Shown: in pieces, positions 12,575-24,265 of the stretch
Numbering within the stretch: position 1 is the stretch's first letter
Layout of the letters: each line of letters opens with the position of its first letter
Assembly: GCF_019578655.1 (NCBI RefSeq)
Contig: NC_063261.1
Span: 23,539,126 to 23,603,125 of the forward strand
Direction: 5' to 3'
DNA length: 64,000 nucleotides
Source of the DNA: Ricinus communis
Taxonomy: Eukaryota > Streptophyta > Magnoliopsida > Malpighiales > Euphorbiaceae
The notes under the pieces: generated by a model
Told to the model about the DNA's origin: nothing
Databases searched by the model: none
What the model saw: only the letters and a program-made list of their open reading frames with translations
Position numbers and translations under genes: made by a program

Positions 12575-14671
12575 ATGGAATCTTGTTCCAGAAGAGACAA
12601 TGGGCGCTTGATGTTTAAGCCAACAAAACCACATTTTTTCAAGATAATTTTTGATGATGACATTCGTAATAGAAAACTAGTAAGTATTCTTATTTTTCTG
12701 TTCATATACATGTTTCTTATATAATATCATATGCATGGATACACAAAAAGTTCTGTCCACTACTCTTCCTACTTTTAGCTATCTCTCTGTCTCTCTTTTT
12801 CTTCTTGTCATAAATTATTTTCGTTATCACTTCAAATATGTAGACCTTATGAAAACAGCATTTTCCTGGGTTAGATTTCTTTAGAGAAACAGAATTTTTC
12901 TAATTTTATTTTGGATAATTTCTTGTACAGAGGACTTATTTTATATCTAACAGGGTATTCCAAAAAGATTCATCAGAAGCTATGAGAATGGTCTATCAAA
13001 TCCGGTTATCCTGAAAGTTCCTAGTGGTGCAAAATGGCAAGTAGAGCTTGTCGAACATGATGGTATAATTTGGTTGCAAAATGGCTGGCAAGAATTTCAG
13101 AAGTATTACTCCCTAGCCTTTGGATCTTTCCTAGTTTTTGAATATAATGAAGGAGATTTTGATTTCAATGTAACCATATTTGACAAAAGTACTACAGAAA
13201 TAGACTATCCAGTCAGTATTATCAATGGAGACACTGATGTAGATCTTGAACAAACTGAAAGTGATGCTTCTGTTGAAATCTTGAGTCACTTCTCACCATA
13301 TCGGGAAACAAGAAAGAAATCACCATTGCCATTCTCTCCACCTACTAAGAAGATAAAGCTAGAGAATTCTACAGGACAAGAAGGTATTAAATTTCTTCCT
13401 GAAAGAAATTTGCAAACAGCTTTTTCTCGTATTACTTACCAGATGAGTGAATTTTGCAGAAAAGAAAGGAGGAATTTTTTGTCAGAAACAGATACTAGAT
13501 GAGGTCCTGGGCAGAATAAAACCATTAACTGCTGAGGAAAAGGCTCAAGCACTTGATAAAGCAACAACTAATTTTAAATCTAAAAATCCATTCTTTATGA
13601 TTGCAATGCAGCCATCATATGTTCATCCTGCATATAAACTGGTAAGTGTTAAATCTGGAATTATTTGTTTTAAATAATTTTTGTAGGCTTGTAACTGTTT
13701 CTTTTTTATTTTTAATGGTTTGTGTAGACTATACCAGCAAGGTTTGCCAAGAAATATTTTGAGAAGAAACGCGATAATGCCTTACTTCGTACTGTGGATG
13801 GTAAGACCTGGTCTGTTGTGTACAATTATGATTTGAGCAATGGAAAGGTAACAAGCCCAAATTGGTCATGGCTGGAAAGAATTTGCACATGAAAATCATT
13901 TAAAAGTTGGTGATGTTTGTGTATTTGAACTGATAAACTGCGCTAAAATTACAATGGAAGTTGTCATTTTTCGACATATTAGAGTTGCAAAGAACAATCC
14001 ATCACTTGGTTAGTAACTATTCATGAATCCAACGGTTAATTTCAATTCCGTTTTCTAATCATAATGTGATTCAGAAAACAGAAGTTACCCTGCTTTAGGT
14101 TGGTGTGATGCAGTGAAAGAGGAAAAATACTAACAGGAAGTTTATGCAAAGGCATTCATGTTCAAAGGTTCCTGAAGCTGTTGTAGCAGCCAACAAAGTT
14201 GCCTCTTTGAATCCTTTCTTCAAAGTAAATATTCGATCAAGCCATGTGGAGCACGGCTCTTTGGTAGAGACTTGAACCTTATTCATGCATGATAGATTTG
14301 TAAAGTTACTGTTTGTAGAAGTTTTATAGATCTTGAAGAGAAAAAAATTACGTTAGATTTGAAACATAAAAGCAGATGATTAACTTTCTCTTCTTCCGTG
14401 AGATTTTGCTGGACCTGCCGATATTGAAATCCTTGTGCAGACTGTACCTGTGGAATTCTTCAGGAGTTATGCCAAGAAGAGCATTGAGAATGTAATATTA
14501 CAAGTTGCAAGGAGACAGTGGACTGTGAAATTACTAATCTACCGGTCTCCTCATCAAGGTTGCTTTTCTGCAGGATGGTCGTCATTTGCAAAGGAAAATT
14601 CTATACAAGTAGGGGATGCTTGCATCTTTGAGTTGGTTAACAGTGAAACCATGTTGCTAAAAGTCTCTTAA
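12575..14671 (+). pseudogene. REM-type B3-domain gene 2, frameshifted in second domain
   Basis: Homologous to gene 1, with six exons: 12575-12679, 12954-13383, 13460-13641, 13728 to about 14008, one near 14112-14264, and 14441-14671. Exon 1 encodes MESCSRRDNG and the start of B3 domain 1, exon 2 its body (GIPKRFIRSYENG..NGWQEFQKYYSL) and a basic linker (PPTKKIKLEN). Exons 3 and 4 encode B3 domain 2, but one extra base near 13848-13860, relative to the copies at 22.7 and 36.7 kb, shifts the frame and gives a stop at 13890-13892. Exons 5 and 6 encode a third B3 domain (NPFFKVNIRSSH, then FFRSYAKKS..VGDACIFELV) ending at TAA 14669-14671. If the frameshift is real the product would keep domain 1 and a broken domain 2. 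Without it this would be a three-B3 protein of usual REM layout. An automated annotation might call it a gene with an adjusted intron. Confidence 0.65.
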
Positions 14672-15224
14672 GTAACTTAATCTTATTCCCACGTCGGAAA
14701 TGGAACATTCCGGAGGAATTCTCGGATAAACCTGGTGTATGAAACTATAAATTAAATTAAACATTGATAATGCAAATAAACCAACTAATATAAATACAAT
14801 ACTTGATAAACAATGTTACATTTCATTATTTATTTTTACTTTATTTACGGACTAAATTTACTTGAGAATTTCTCAATATTTTATAATTTTTTTTAATATG
14901 TAGAGGTATTTACTTCTTTTGTAATTTATGGGTGGTTCGACGGAAATTTTTATAGGAAATTACTAACTTTTCCAACCCTCACTCTATACTTTTCGAGTTT
15001 ATTCACATGTCCAGTAAATTTAAAACCTTGTTTCTTTTATTTTGAAAAGCAAAAATAAAATCAATCTAAACAAATGGTTGGGTTTTGAATTTGGTAGAAT
15101 ATATAAGATAAATTATAGCATTCACTTTATTTTTCAGACAGTATACATTGAACATAAGTATTTTAACACACCAAAAAATCTAAGTTGAAGTTAAAATTAG
15201 CAATTTTAGTTCAAAGTTTTACTT
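14672..15224. other. Intergenic region, no gene seen
   Basis: AT-rich spacer downstream of B3 gene 2. No coding, RNA or transposon feature could be supported. Confidence 0.5.
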
Positions 15225-15303
15225 CAATATACATTTTGGAGTTCAAAGGTTTACTCCAATATACATTTTGGAGTTCAAAGGTTTTCTCCAATATACAATT
15301 TGG
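15225..15303. repeat. 32-bp tandem repeat, about 2.5 copies
   Basis: The unit CAATATACATTTTGGAGTTC plus AAAGGTTTACTC is present twice with few changes and a third time partially (CAATATACAATTTGG). It lies just before the B3 fragment at 15.33 kb and may mark the breakpoint that truncated that gene. Confidence 0.8.
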
Positions 15304-15326
15304 TCACAAAAAAAAAAAAAAAAGGA

Positions 15327-15850
15327 TTGCTACCTGTAAGCAGTTAATTAAAGGGACTTGTAATGAAGGTGCAAATAACCTTACCTCACCAAGTCCATTC
15401 TTCAAAGTGGTCATCAAGTCAAGCCATCTAAAGCGGTTCCCTCTTGTAAGGTTCTTGAACAACATTTGTAGACATTTAAAAGAAGGAAAAGAAAAAAAAT
15501 TAAAGAAAGTTCAGAACTGAAATGTATCACTAGAACTATTACCAACCATAGAACGAAAGTAAATGCAACTACAGAAATGCCAGAGCAAATATAGAAACAT
15601 CAAAATTGAATCAAATGCTGATAATTGAGAGACATATATGTCTAGTTATGGTACCATGTCAGTTGCCAGGATGGGGAAGAACTTAAAGTTTCCCTCATCA
15701 GTTTCGGAATTAGGCATTTACCACTAGAGTTTATGGCAAAATGTACCAAGCAAAGCACACAGAGCGTGACGTTATATTAATCAGCTATGCATCTCGAGGT
15801 GTATTGTCAGCTGGATGGCTTGTGTACTATCTACTCAAAAAGAGCGAAAG
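15327..15850 (+). pseudogene. B3-domain gene fragment, gene-1-like (exons 5 and 6 only)
   Basis: The segment 15330-15446 encodes the start of a third B3 domain (NNLTSPSPFFKVVIKSSH) and ends at a GTAAGG donor like exon 5 of the other copies. Around 15718-15850 it matches exon 6 of gene 1 (CCACTAGAGTTTATGGCAAA), with a deletion that removes about 30 bp and breaks the frame. The intron between them is also alignable with that of gene 1 (GGGGAAGAACTTAAAGTT in both). Exons 1-4 are absent. The copia element at 15864 begins immediately after it. This fragment preserves the frame that gene 1 has lost in exon 5, which is how the 5-bp deletion there was recognised. Confidence 0.75.
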
Positions 15851-15863
15851 GATATGTTAAATC

Positions 15864-16209
15864 TGTGAAAAGATTTGAATATGAAGGCTTGAGATGTTTA
15901 TTGATCAATGATGTGTAATTGTATTGTTTCTGTATTCTGAGTTACAAGATGAATATGCATTCTGTTATATACAACATGAGTGTAACGGTCCTATTACTAA
16001 TTTGTTCAATTCCAACGTTAATTTCCTGTTAGGGAGAGGTAGAAGCAGCCTTTTCCCTTAGGGGAGAGGTGTTGCTCCTTCTTTCCTAGCTAGGCCTGTG
16101 ATAATTTAGAAGTCTGAGGTCAGTGACCATCAGTCAAGGATCGTCAGTCCTTACGGGTGGTCTTTGCCTGCTGAGCTTTGCCATTGTGGTATGATTTAGT
16201 TCTTCAACA
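15864..16209 (-). repeat. copia-1 LTR (3-prime LTR in element sense)
   Basis: 346 bp, starts TGTGAAAAGATTTG and ends TTCTTCAACA on the plus strand. It matches 20690-21035 with 11 substitutions and no indels. Confidence 0.93.
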
Positions 16210-16222
16210 TTCCCCCTCAAGG
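16210..16222 (-). other. copia-1 polypurine tract
   Basis: On the minus strand CCTTGAGGGGGAA abuts the 3-prime LTR, the expected place and composition for the plus-strand primer site of an LTR retrotransposon. Confidence 0.75.
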
Positions 16223-16352
16223 TGGGTGTGAATAAATTGATAAAACCCATCTTGCTTAGAAGTCTTTGGTGGCTTGCTTTGTCTAGGGCCTTGGTGAAGA
16301 TGTCTGCCAGTTGTTCGTGGCTTCTGACAAACGGGGTTGTGATTTCTCCTTA

Positions 16353-17855
16353 TTAGACTTTTTTTCTTATGAAATGGTAGTCAACTTCAATATGTTTAGT
16401 CCTTTCGTGAAAGACTGGGTTTGATGCTATGTGTCTGGCTGCTTGGTTGTCACAGTACATCTCCATTGGATCCTTGCACTTTACTCCCATGTCAGTGAGC
16501 ACTTGCTTAATCCAAACAAGCTCGCTAGCTGTTGATGCCATGGCTCGGTACTCGACTTCGTACTAGATCTTCTTTATTCTTGATTGCTTTTTGCTTTTCC
16601 ACGTTACCAGATTTCCTCCTACAAAGACACAGAACCCAGAGGTTGATTTTCTGTTGCAACTGCCTGCCCAATCTGCATCGGAGAAACCAGCAACGATGTT
16701 AGCATTATTATTATTCTTCATCAAAATACCTTGGCCTGGAGTACCCTTGAGATATCTTAGGATTCTGTCGACCGCATCCAGGTGGGCAGTACGGGGAGCA
16801 TGCATAAATTGGCTAATCATGCTTATGGCATAGCTAATATCAGGCCTGGTGACGGTTAGATAGATCAATTTTCCTACCAACTGTTGGTAGTGACCTATGT
16901 CACTTAAAGGGTCGCCATCCTCTAGATTGAGATGGTTTTTCGTTTCCATTGGAGTATCTACAGGCTTGGCTCCTATTTTTCCTGTTTCTTGCAGAAGATC
17001 TAGGACATACTTTCTTTGAGATAGGAATAGTCCTTTATGAGATTTGGCTATTTCTATTTCGAGAAAGTAAGTTAGTTGACCAAGATCCTTGATATCAAAT
17101 TCTTTCTTTAGAGCTTGTTTTACTTCCTCAATCTCCTTATTACTATTTCCTGTAATAATAATATCATCCACATATACTAAAATAATTATGGTGTGAGTGT
17201 GCGTGTGTTTAACAAACATAGAAGAGTCATAGGTACACTTGCTGAAATTAATTTTTAAGAGAAACTGACTAAGCTTGGCATGCCATGCTCTCGGTGATTG
17301 TTTCAGCCTGTAGATTGCCTTTTTTAATTTACATACCAGGGAAGGCTCAGAGGCTAATGTATGGCCTGGTGGAAGTTTCATGTATACCTCTTCGGCTAGG
17401 GACCCTTGAAGAAATGCATTCTTGACATCCATCTGAAATAAGCTTCACCCTGAGTTAGTAGCAACAGACAATAAAATACGGATTGTGCTCATTTTAGCTA
17501 CTGGGGCAAAGGTCTCTTGGTAATCTACACCATAAGTTTGGGTAAAACCCTTTGCTACTAGCCTGGCTTTGTACCTTTCAATGGTACTATCATGCTTGTA
17601 TTTGATCTTATTTACCCATTTACAGCCAACTAGTTTTTTATTTAATGGTAGGGTAACAAGATCCCAAGTTTCATTTTCTTCAAGGGCCTGGAGCTCTTCT
17701 TTCATAGCCTTACACCAATTAGGATCGATGTTGGCATCATAGAAAGAGGTAGGCTCAGTGTGTGATGTGATAGTATTTAAATAGGTCCTGTATGAGGATG
17801 ATACAGAGTTATAACTAATAAAGTGATGAATAGGGTACGATACTGAATTGGACAC
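16353..17855 (-). pseudogene. copia-1 reverse transcriptase and RNase H (broken)
   Basis: Three consecutive minus-strand frames: 17855-17445 (start of the RVT_2-type reverse transcriptase, with WVNKIKY and [10 protein letters not shown]), 17432-16563 (MDVKNAFLQG, then the catalytic YVDD at about 17174-17163, then the RNase H start with DADWAGS..KSTSGF), and 16541-16353 (end of RNase H with CDNQAA and HIEVDYHFIR). A stop separates the first two and a short break lies between the last two. A GT-rich microsatellite just before YVDD adds a His-Thr run (about residues 77-82), an oddity compared with other copia proteins. Confidence 0.85.
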
Positions 17856-17900
17856 ATAGTCCTTTAGCCGAGCAGGAGGTCTAGTTGGTCTAGTAGATCT

Positions 17901-19268
17901 TCACAGGGCGAGTTCTTCTGTTGGTGACTCATTCCGTAAGGCAAGTTCTTCTGTTGGTAACTCAAGATCTCCCCCTGAAGAAATTGCCACAGGAATGGAA
18001 GGCATTCCCCCTGAAGGGTTAGGGCTAGGGCCAGCGATGGGCACACAAGGGTGCTCCTGAGCGGAAGAAGTATCCTGAAGAATGCTGTCAAAAAAGGAAG
18101 AGTTAGAGGGAAATAGATCTGCTGAGAGAACTGTGGGAGGAATGGGATCACAAGGAAAGTAAGGGGTGGTTTCGTGAAAAGTCACATCTCGGGAAATGTA
18201 GGATTTGTAAGTGGTAGGATCATAACATTTGTAGCCTTTCTTTTCTGAGGAATATCCTAGGAAGATGGTTTTGACACAACTTTTGTCCAACTTATGATGA
18301 CGTCTGATGTGAACAAAGGCAGTGCAACCAAATATTCGAATATGACCGAGGTCAATTTTTCTTTGTTTGAGAAGCTCCAGAGGGCTGAGATTGTTAATAA
18401 CAGAGCTGGGGAGCCGGTTGATGAGATAAGCGGCGGTAAGGAGGGCATCCGACCAAAATATGTGAGGAACATTGTTTTGAAAAAGGAGAGTACGAGTAAC
18501 TTTAAGAAGATGTCTATTTTTCCTTTCTGAAACCCCATTTTGTTCAGGGGTATAAATGCAAGTAGTTTGGTGCAAAATACCGTTTTGAGAAAAAAAATTC
18601 AGAAAAGTTCTTATTGACATATTCAGTGCCATTATCTGAGCGAAAAATTTTAGTTTTGGCGTTGTACTGATTTTTAATAAAGGTAAAAAAGTTGAGAAAA
18701 CATGTAAAAACCTCATTTTTGCCTTTTAGTAAATAAACCGAAGTTAAATCAAATAATTTAACAAAATAAACCCAAGGTAAAAAAGTGAGTAATTGTCAAT
18801 AAAAGTGACAAAATAGCGGAAATGATTATGGGAGGTAATGGGAGCAGGTCCCCAAACATCAGAGTGGATTAAATCAAATAATTTTTCTGATTTGGTAGAC
18901 GATGATGGAAAAGGTAATCTAGTATGCTTTGAAAATTTACAAACATCACAACAGCTTGAATCTATTTGAAGTTGGAAAATTTGTTTCAAAATTTTATCGG
19001 ACGGATGCCCAAACCGCCTATGCATCAATAAGCCTTGGTTAAAGGAATTGGTGGTGGTCAGACATTGACTAGGAGTGGTGAGATAGTATAGGCCATTTTG
19101 AAGGTATCCTTCACCAATCGTCTTCCCGGTGAGTCGGTCCTGAAAGATTACAGTAGATGGTGAGAAAATAACATTGCAATTTAAAGTTTTGGTGATTTGA
19201 CAAACAGATAATAAATTAGATTTAAAAGTAGGCAGAAGAAGAATATTTGCTACTAGTTTATTAAACAA
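17901..19268 (-). pseudogene. copia-1 integrase region (broken)
   Basis: Frame 19268-18744 carries the GAG-pre-integrase part (HRRFGHPSDKILKQ and CDVCKFSKH) and the first integrase aspartate region (DLIHSDVWGP, FRYFVTFIDNYS). Frame 18716-17901 carries the second half of the core (YTPEQNGVSERKNRHLLKVT and FWSDALLTAAYLINRLPS) and the start of the connection to reverse transcriptase. A frameshift near 18720-18745 separates them. The protease part upstream, about 19270-19500, is poorly preserved. Confidence 0.8.
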
Positions 19269-19549
19269 TTTAGATGAGCCAAAACTAGAGATTTCAGCTC
19301 AATTTCCATTAGCAACGATCACATGTTGGGAATTTGTCGGGATAAAATTATGTAATTTGGTCGGATCCCAGGTCATGTGATCTGTTGCACCGGAATCAAT
19401 AATCCAAGTAGAGTATTTATTTGTAGCGTGTTGCGATACCAAACCTGACCCCCTGGAATTCTGAGGCTGTAGAAGAGACTGAAGCTGAGAAATTATTTAG
19501 GAAATTTAGGAATTTTCGGTTTGATTAATTTCTGGGCGGGTTGGTGGGG

Positions 19550-20628
19550 TCACGGGTTGGATCCGGTTGGCCAGAGCCGTATTCTTTGGTGTGGGCTGGG
19601 TTGGCCCAGAAGCTGTTGTTTGGCCATGAGGCCGGGTGAGCCCATGACCTCTGCTGCAGTAGCCGGGTCGGGTTGGAAGGTCCGACCGCTAGCTATCGAT
19701 CCGATAAACATGTCGAAATTTTTAGGTTTCGACATGTTTACTCCTATGCCGCCAAACCTTTCTCCCTTCCTCTCTTCTCTATCCCACTTGTTGCCTTGTC
19801 TCCCTCGCTCGCCTCTGCTGTGATTCGGCCTGAGGTGAGGATGGAGATGCCAACACCGTTCGGACGTGTGACCCTGCTTTTTGCAGTGGTCACACCACTC
19901 GACGTGAGTAGGCATCCCCTTGCCTCGAGCTGTTTTGCGTGAGTGCGAAGCGAAAGCTCTCCCTTCTATGTCCTGTCCCTGTGTCGTCGTTCCCATGGTG
20001 ATCCGTCTCGTTTCCTCTTGTTGTATGAGGGCGATGACAGTGTCGAGCCGAGGGAGGTTGTGAGACAGCAAAATCTGGGACCGAAGAGCTTCATAGGTGG
20101 AGTCGAGACCACCAGGTACGTATAAACTAAGTCTTGCTCTGCCCTCTTCCTCGCTTCTTCGGGGTCGGCAGTAGGTGGGAGGTAACTCTGGAGTTCCTCC
20201 CACCGAGTCAATACCTCAGTTGCGTAGACAGAGCTGGACTTGGTCCCTTGTTTGATATGGGCTAGTTCTTGTTTCAGATTAAAAATGTGTGCGAAATTTT
20301 GTTCTTGGCCGTATAGATTTTTCATTTTTACCCATACTACCTGTGATGATGCTAGAAGCATACACAATCTGGCAATCTGAGGCTCCATCGTGTTTGTTAG
20401 CAAGGACATGACCAAATGGTCAGTGGCTTGCCATTCTTCGATGGCCTCCAGTTCTTCCTTCGTTGGTTGGTTTGGATTCTTTACTTCTGGCCTGCTTAGG
20501 GTTCCTGTTATGAACCCTAGCTTCTTTCGGCCACTAAGGCCGATGTACACAGCCCTTGACCATTCGAAGTAGTTCTGATTGCCTCTTAACTCAATGTTTG
20601 TGAGTTTTGTGAGGTCACTGTGAGACAT
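19550..20628 (-). pseudogene. copia-1 gag (frameshifted)
   Basis: Starts at ATG 20628 (MSHSDLTKL), close to the primer site. The first frame (20628-19966) has the UBN2-type gag motif region (FEWSRAVYIGL, LVMSLLTNTMEPQIA). A frameshift around 20100-20160 moves to the frame 20203-19550, which carries a C-x2-C-x4-H-x4-C zinc knuckle (CDHCKKQGHTSERC). Together they form a retrotransposon nucleocapsid precursor that is no longer in one frame. The region is notably GC-richer than its surroundings. Confidence 0.85.
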
Positions 20629-20677
20629 GATGAAGTTTTTCTGATCTTACTGGGTAGATGATGACAGGATTAATCCT

Positions 20678-20689
20678 GCTCTGATACCA
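20678..20689 (-). other. copia-1 primer binding site (tRNA-iMet)
   Basis: On the minus strand TGGTATCAGAGC directly follows the LTR end CA, the standard initiator-methionine tRNA primer site of copia elements. Confidence 0.9.
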
Positions 20690-21035
20690 TGAGAAAAGAT
20701 TTGAATATGAAGGCTTGAGATGTTTATTGATCAATGATGTGTAATTGTATTGTTTCTGTATTCTGAGTTACAAGATGAATATGCATTTTGTTATATACAA
20801 CATGAGTGTAACGGTCCTATTGCTAATTTGTTCAATTCCAACGTTAATTTCCTGTTAAGGAGAGGTAGAAGCAGCCTTTTCCCTTAGGGGAGAGGTGTTG
20901 CTCCTTCTTTCCTAGCTAGGCCTATGATGATCTAGAAGTCTGAGGCCAGTGACCATCAGTCAAGGACCGTCAATCCTTACGGGTGGTCTTTGCCTGCTGA
21001 GCTTTGCCATTGTGGTATGATTTGGTTCTTCAACA
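20690..21035 (-). repeat. copia-1 LTR (5-prime LTR in element sense)
   Basis: 346 bp, partner of 15864-16209, followed on the plus strand by the target duplication AAATC. Confidence 0.93.
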
Positions 21036-23013
21036 AAATCTGATTACAAAAATGAGTGATAATGGCTAGACTCTACATGGAGGTCCATCTTCAACTGAGA
21101 GGGCAATGGGCTGCCCCATTAAATGGGTGTACGAATTACAATCAAAGTTGTGACTGTTTAGTGAACCAATGCTTTAACAGGTCGGTAAAATTGTATTCAA
21201 TACTGATTTGCAAAAGAAATAAAAATATTAAATAGATTACTAATACTGGGATCAATTAGTTCTATTTGTAGCCTAATTTGATCCAGTTTCTATAACTTAT
21301 TACCTTTTTCTGCTTGTTCATTTATCACATCATAAAGACCGCTCTGCTCATCTACCTACCATTTTATGGTCTTCCCCCCAAGGTCAAAAGCAACAAGAAG
21401 AAGCTAACTTTGTTATGTTAACAGGAAAATCCCTTTAAAAAGCTACAAGCTGGTTCATAGAAACTTATCATTCGAAAATGGATTCTTGTCCCAAAAGCGA
21501 CAAGGAATCCTTGATGTCTAAGGGAAAAAAAACACATTTTTCAAGATAATTCTTAATGGTAACATTCGTGATGGAAAGCTTGTAAGTGCTCTTCTCTGCC
21601 TAGTCTCTACTCATATGTTTCTTATATAATATCCTCCACAACTCTTCTTGCTCTTTAGCCATCTCTCTCGTATATAGAGCCATTCCACTATGAAAATAAC
21701 ATTTTCCTGGGTTAGATTTCTTTGGAAAATGAAATTTTGTACTTCTATTTTGCAAATTTTCTGGTCCAAGTTTTTTAATGATTTCATATGCATCAATATT
21801 TTCCAAGAAGATTCATCAGAAACTATGGAAATGATTTATCAAGTCCGGTAATCCTGAAAGTTTGTAGTGGTGCAAAATGGAAAGTAGAGCTTGTCAAACA
21901 GGATGGTGAAATTTGGTAACAAAATGGCTGGAAAGAATTTCAGAAGTATTACTCCCTAGCTCATGGATCCTTCTTAGTTTTCGAATAAGATCAAGGAAAT
22001 TGCGACTTCAATGTAATCATATTTGACAAAAGTGCTACAAAAATAGACTATCCAGTCAGTATCATCAATGGAGATACTGATTATGAGCCTAATCCTGAAA
22101 AAACTGAAAGTAATGTTTCTGTTGAAATCTTGACTCACTTTTCACCGTCTCCGAAAATAAGAAAGAAATCACCATTACCATTCTCTTTCTCTCCACCTAA
22201 TAAGAAGATAAAGCTCGAGAATTCTACAGGACAAGTTGAAGGTATTCAACTTCTTCGTAACAAAAATTCTTGAACTTCTATTTTCTTAATATTTACTAGA
22301 GGACTGGTATTGCAGCAAGGAAAGGAGGCGTCTCTTGTTAGAAGCAGACGCAGGATGAGGTTGTGGACAGAATAAAACCATTAACTACTGGGGAAAAGGC
22401 TAAAGCACTTGATAGAGCAACAATTAATTTTAAATCTAAAAATCCATTCTTCATGATTGCAATGCAGCCATCATATGTTCATCTTACATATCAAGTAGTA
22501 AGCGTTCGATCCGGAACTAATTATTATAATTTCTTTTTAGGCTCGTAATTTTTTTCTTCTTTTCTTTTTAATTGTTTGTGTAGGCCATACCAGCAAGCTT
22601 TGTCAAGAAATATTTTAACAAGCAATGTGATAATGCCATCCTGAGTACAGTGGATGGAAAGACCTGGTCTGTTGTGTACAATTATGATGTGACCAATAGA
22701 AAACCAAGAGCTAGAATGAGTCATGGTTGGAAAGAATTTGCGCATGAAAATCACTTACAAATTGGTGATGTTTGTGTCTTTGAACTAATAAATCGGGCTA
22801 AAACCACATTGAAAAGTTTTCATTTTTCGATGTATTAAAGATTAAAAGATCAATCCATCACCCGGTCAGTTACTATTTATGAATTCAATGGTTAATTTCA
22901 TTTTCATTTTCAGATTATAATGTGATTCAGAAAACAGAAGTTACCCTGTTTTAAGTTGGTGGGATACAGGAAATAACAAGCAATTGAAATAGGAAAAGAG
23001 TTCTGGGAACAGG

Positions 23014-23295
23014 TGTTGTTGATGGACTTTAGAAGGAAAGCTTAGCACAAGAAGGAAAGCTAGAGAATGCAAGTATTTGGTGCAGTAAAACTTACTGCTT
23101 TTCTCATAGTTGTTGCCTTTTATTTATACTGACAAGAAAGCTACAAATAAGGACTCATGACCACGTTCTACTTCCTACGTACATGCCACTAATTAGCAAA
23201 CTCCTAAAGACTAGGTCAAAAAGTAACCAACATCTATTAGCTAAAAAAAACACATTGCTGAAAATAGAACTTCTAGAGTACGAGCTTATCCAACA
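23014..23295 (-). repeat. copia-2 LTR (3-prime in element sense)
   Basis: Starts TGTTGTTGATGGAC and ends TTATCCAACA. The following AATCACCCCTTAAGC is, on the minus strand, a purine-rich tract (TTAAGGGGTGATT) that fits the polypurine primer. Confidence 0.88.
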
Positions 23296-23344
23296 AATCA
23301 CCCCTTAAGCTAGCTACACTATTGATTCGAATGACGCCAAGCTT

Positions 23345-24193
23345 CTAACGCATCTCGATGAACTTATTTCGAGCCAGAATATCTGCTAGCTGCCCATCAG
23401 TGCCGATGTGATCAACATCCATTTTCTCGATCTCGATACACTCCCGGATAAAATGAAATTTTGTGTCAATGTGCTTGCTCCTCGCATGAAACACCGAGTT
23501 CTTGCAAAGTGCAATGGCCGACTTGTTATCCACCAGTAGTTTGAAGCTCAATTCTTCGCACCCGACTAGCTCGCCGATGAGACGACTGAGCCAAACGCCT
23601 TGGCATGCCGTGGTCACTGTCGCAATGTACTCTGCCTCACAGGATGATAGAGCAACAATCTTCTGCTTCTGAGAAGTCCATGTCACTATGCTGTTCCTGA
23701 TGAAGAAAGCTATCCCGGAGGTGCTCTTTCGATCGTCGATATCGCCAACGAGGTCACTGTCATTGTAGCCAATCAATGCCACTTTTTCTTCACTTGTCTT
23801 GTAATAACACCCGTAGCTTAGTGTACCTTGTATGTACCTAAGTATCTGCTTGATAACCGCCCAATGTTGTGTGCTTGGCGCCTCCATATATCGGCTAGCA
23901 ATCCTTACCGCGTGAGCAATATTAGGCCGCATGTTAACCAAATAACGGAGGCTTCCGATTACACTCCGATACTTTATTGCGTCCACTGCAGTGCTCCCAT
24001 CCTTCTTGCTTAGACGGAGTCGATTCTCCATTGGCGTGTGAGACGGGTTACAGCCACCCATGCCGGTGAACTCCAAAATCTTTGCTGTGTATGCTCCCTG
24101 GCACATCGTGATTTCACCATCGCCTTGACACACCTCGATTCCCAAGTAATAACTAAGAAGACCGAGATCGCTCATCTTAAACACTTGCTGCAT
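23345..24193 (-). pseudogene. copia-2 end of reverse transcriptase and RNase H
   Basis: A 282-codon frame. Its first part is the C-terminal portion of the copia reverse transcriptase (LGIEVCQGDG, YRSVIGSLRYLVNMRPN), and the second the RNase H (SDLVGDIDDRKSTSG, LSSCEAEYIA, DNKSAIALCKN, HIDTKFHFIRE). The YVDD-type active site lies upstream near 24240-24270 in a part of the gene that is out of this frame because of a stop near 24215. Confidence 0.85.
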
Positions 24194-24265
24194 CTGTGCT
24201 TTGAACTTGACGATTTCTTAAACACTTATCCCCGTAATGATTAAATCGTCCACATAAACACCCAT

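Larger units (their letters stand above)
15864..21035 (-). mobile_element. Complete Ty1/copia LTR retrotransposon, copia-1
   Basis: A 5172-bp element flanked by the 5-bp target duplication AAATC (15859-15863 and 21036-21040). The 346-bp LTRs start TG and end CA and differ at 11 positions (about 3.2%). On the minus strand the order is LTR, tRNA-Met primer site, gag with zinc knuckle, integrase, reverse transcriptase with YVDD, RNase H, polypurine tract, LTR, which is the copia order. Several frameshifts and stops split gag and pol, so it is not autonomous. It landed between the gene-1-like B3 fragment and B3 gene 3. Confidence 0.93.

Noticed and set aside
20678..20689. tRNA-like sequence
   Set aside because: The tRNA-Met match is only the 12-17 base primer site at three retroelements. 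No cloverleaf was seen, and no tRNA gene was found by eye.
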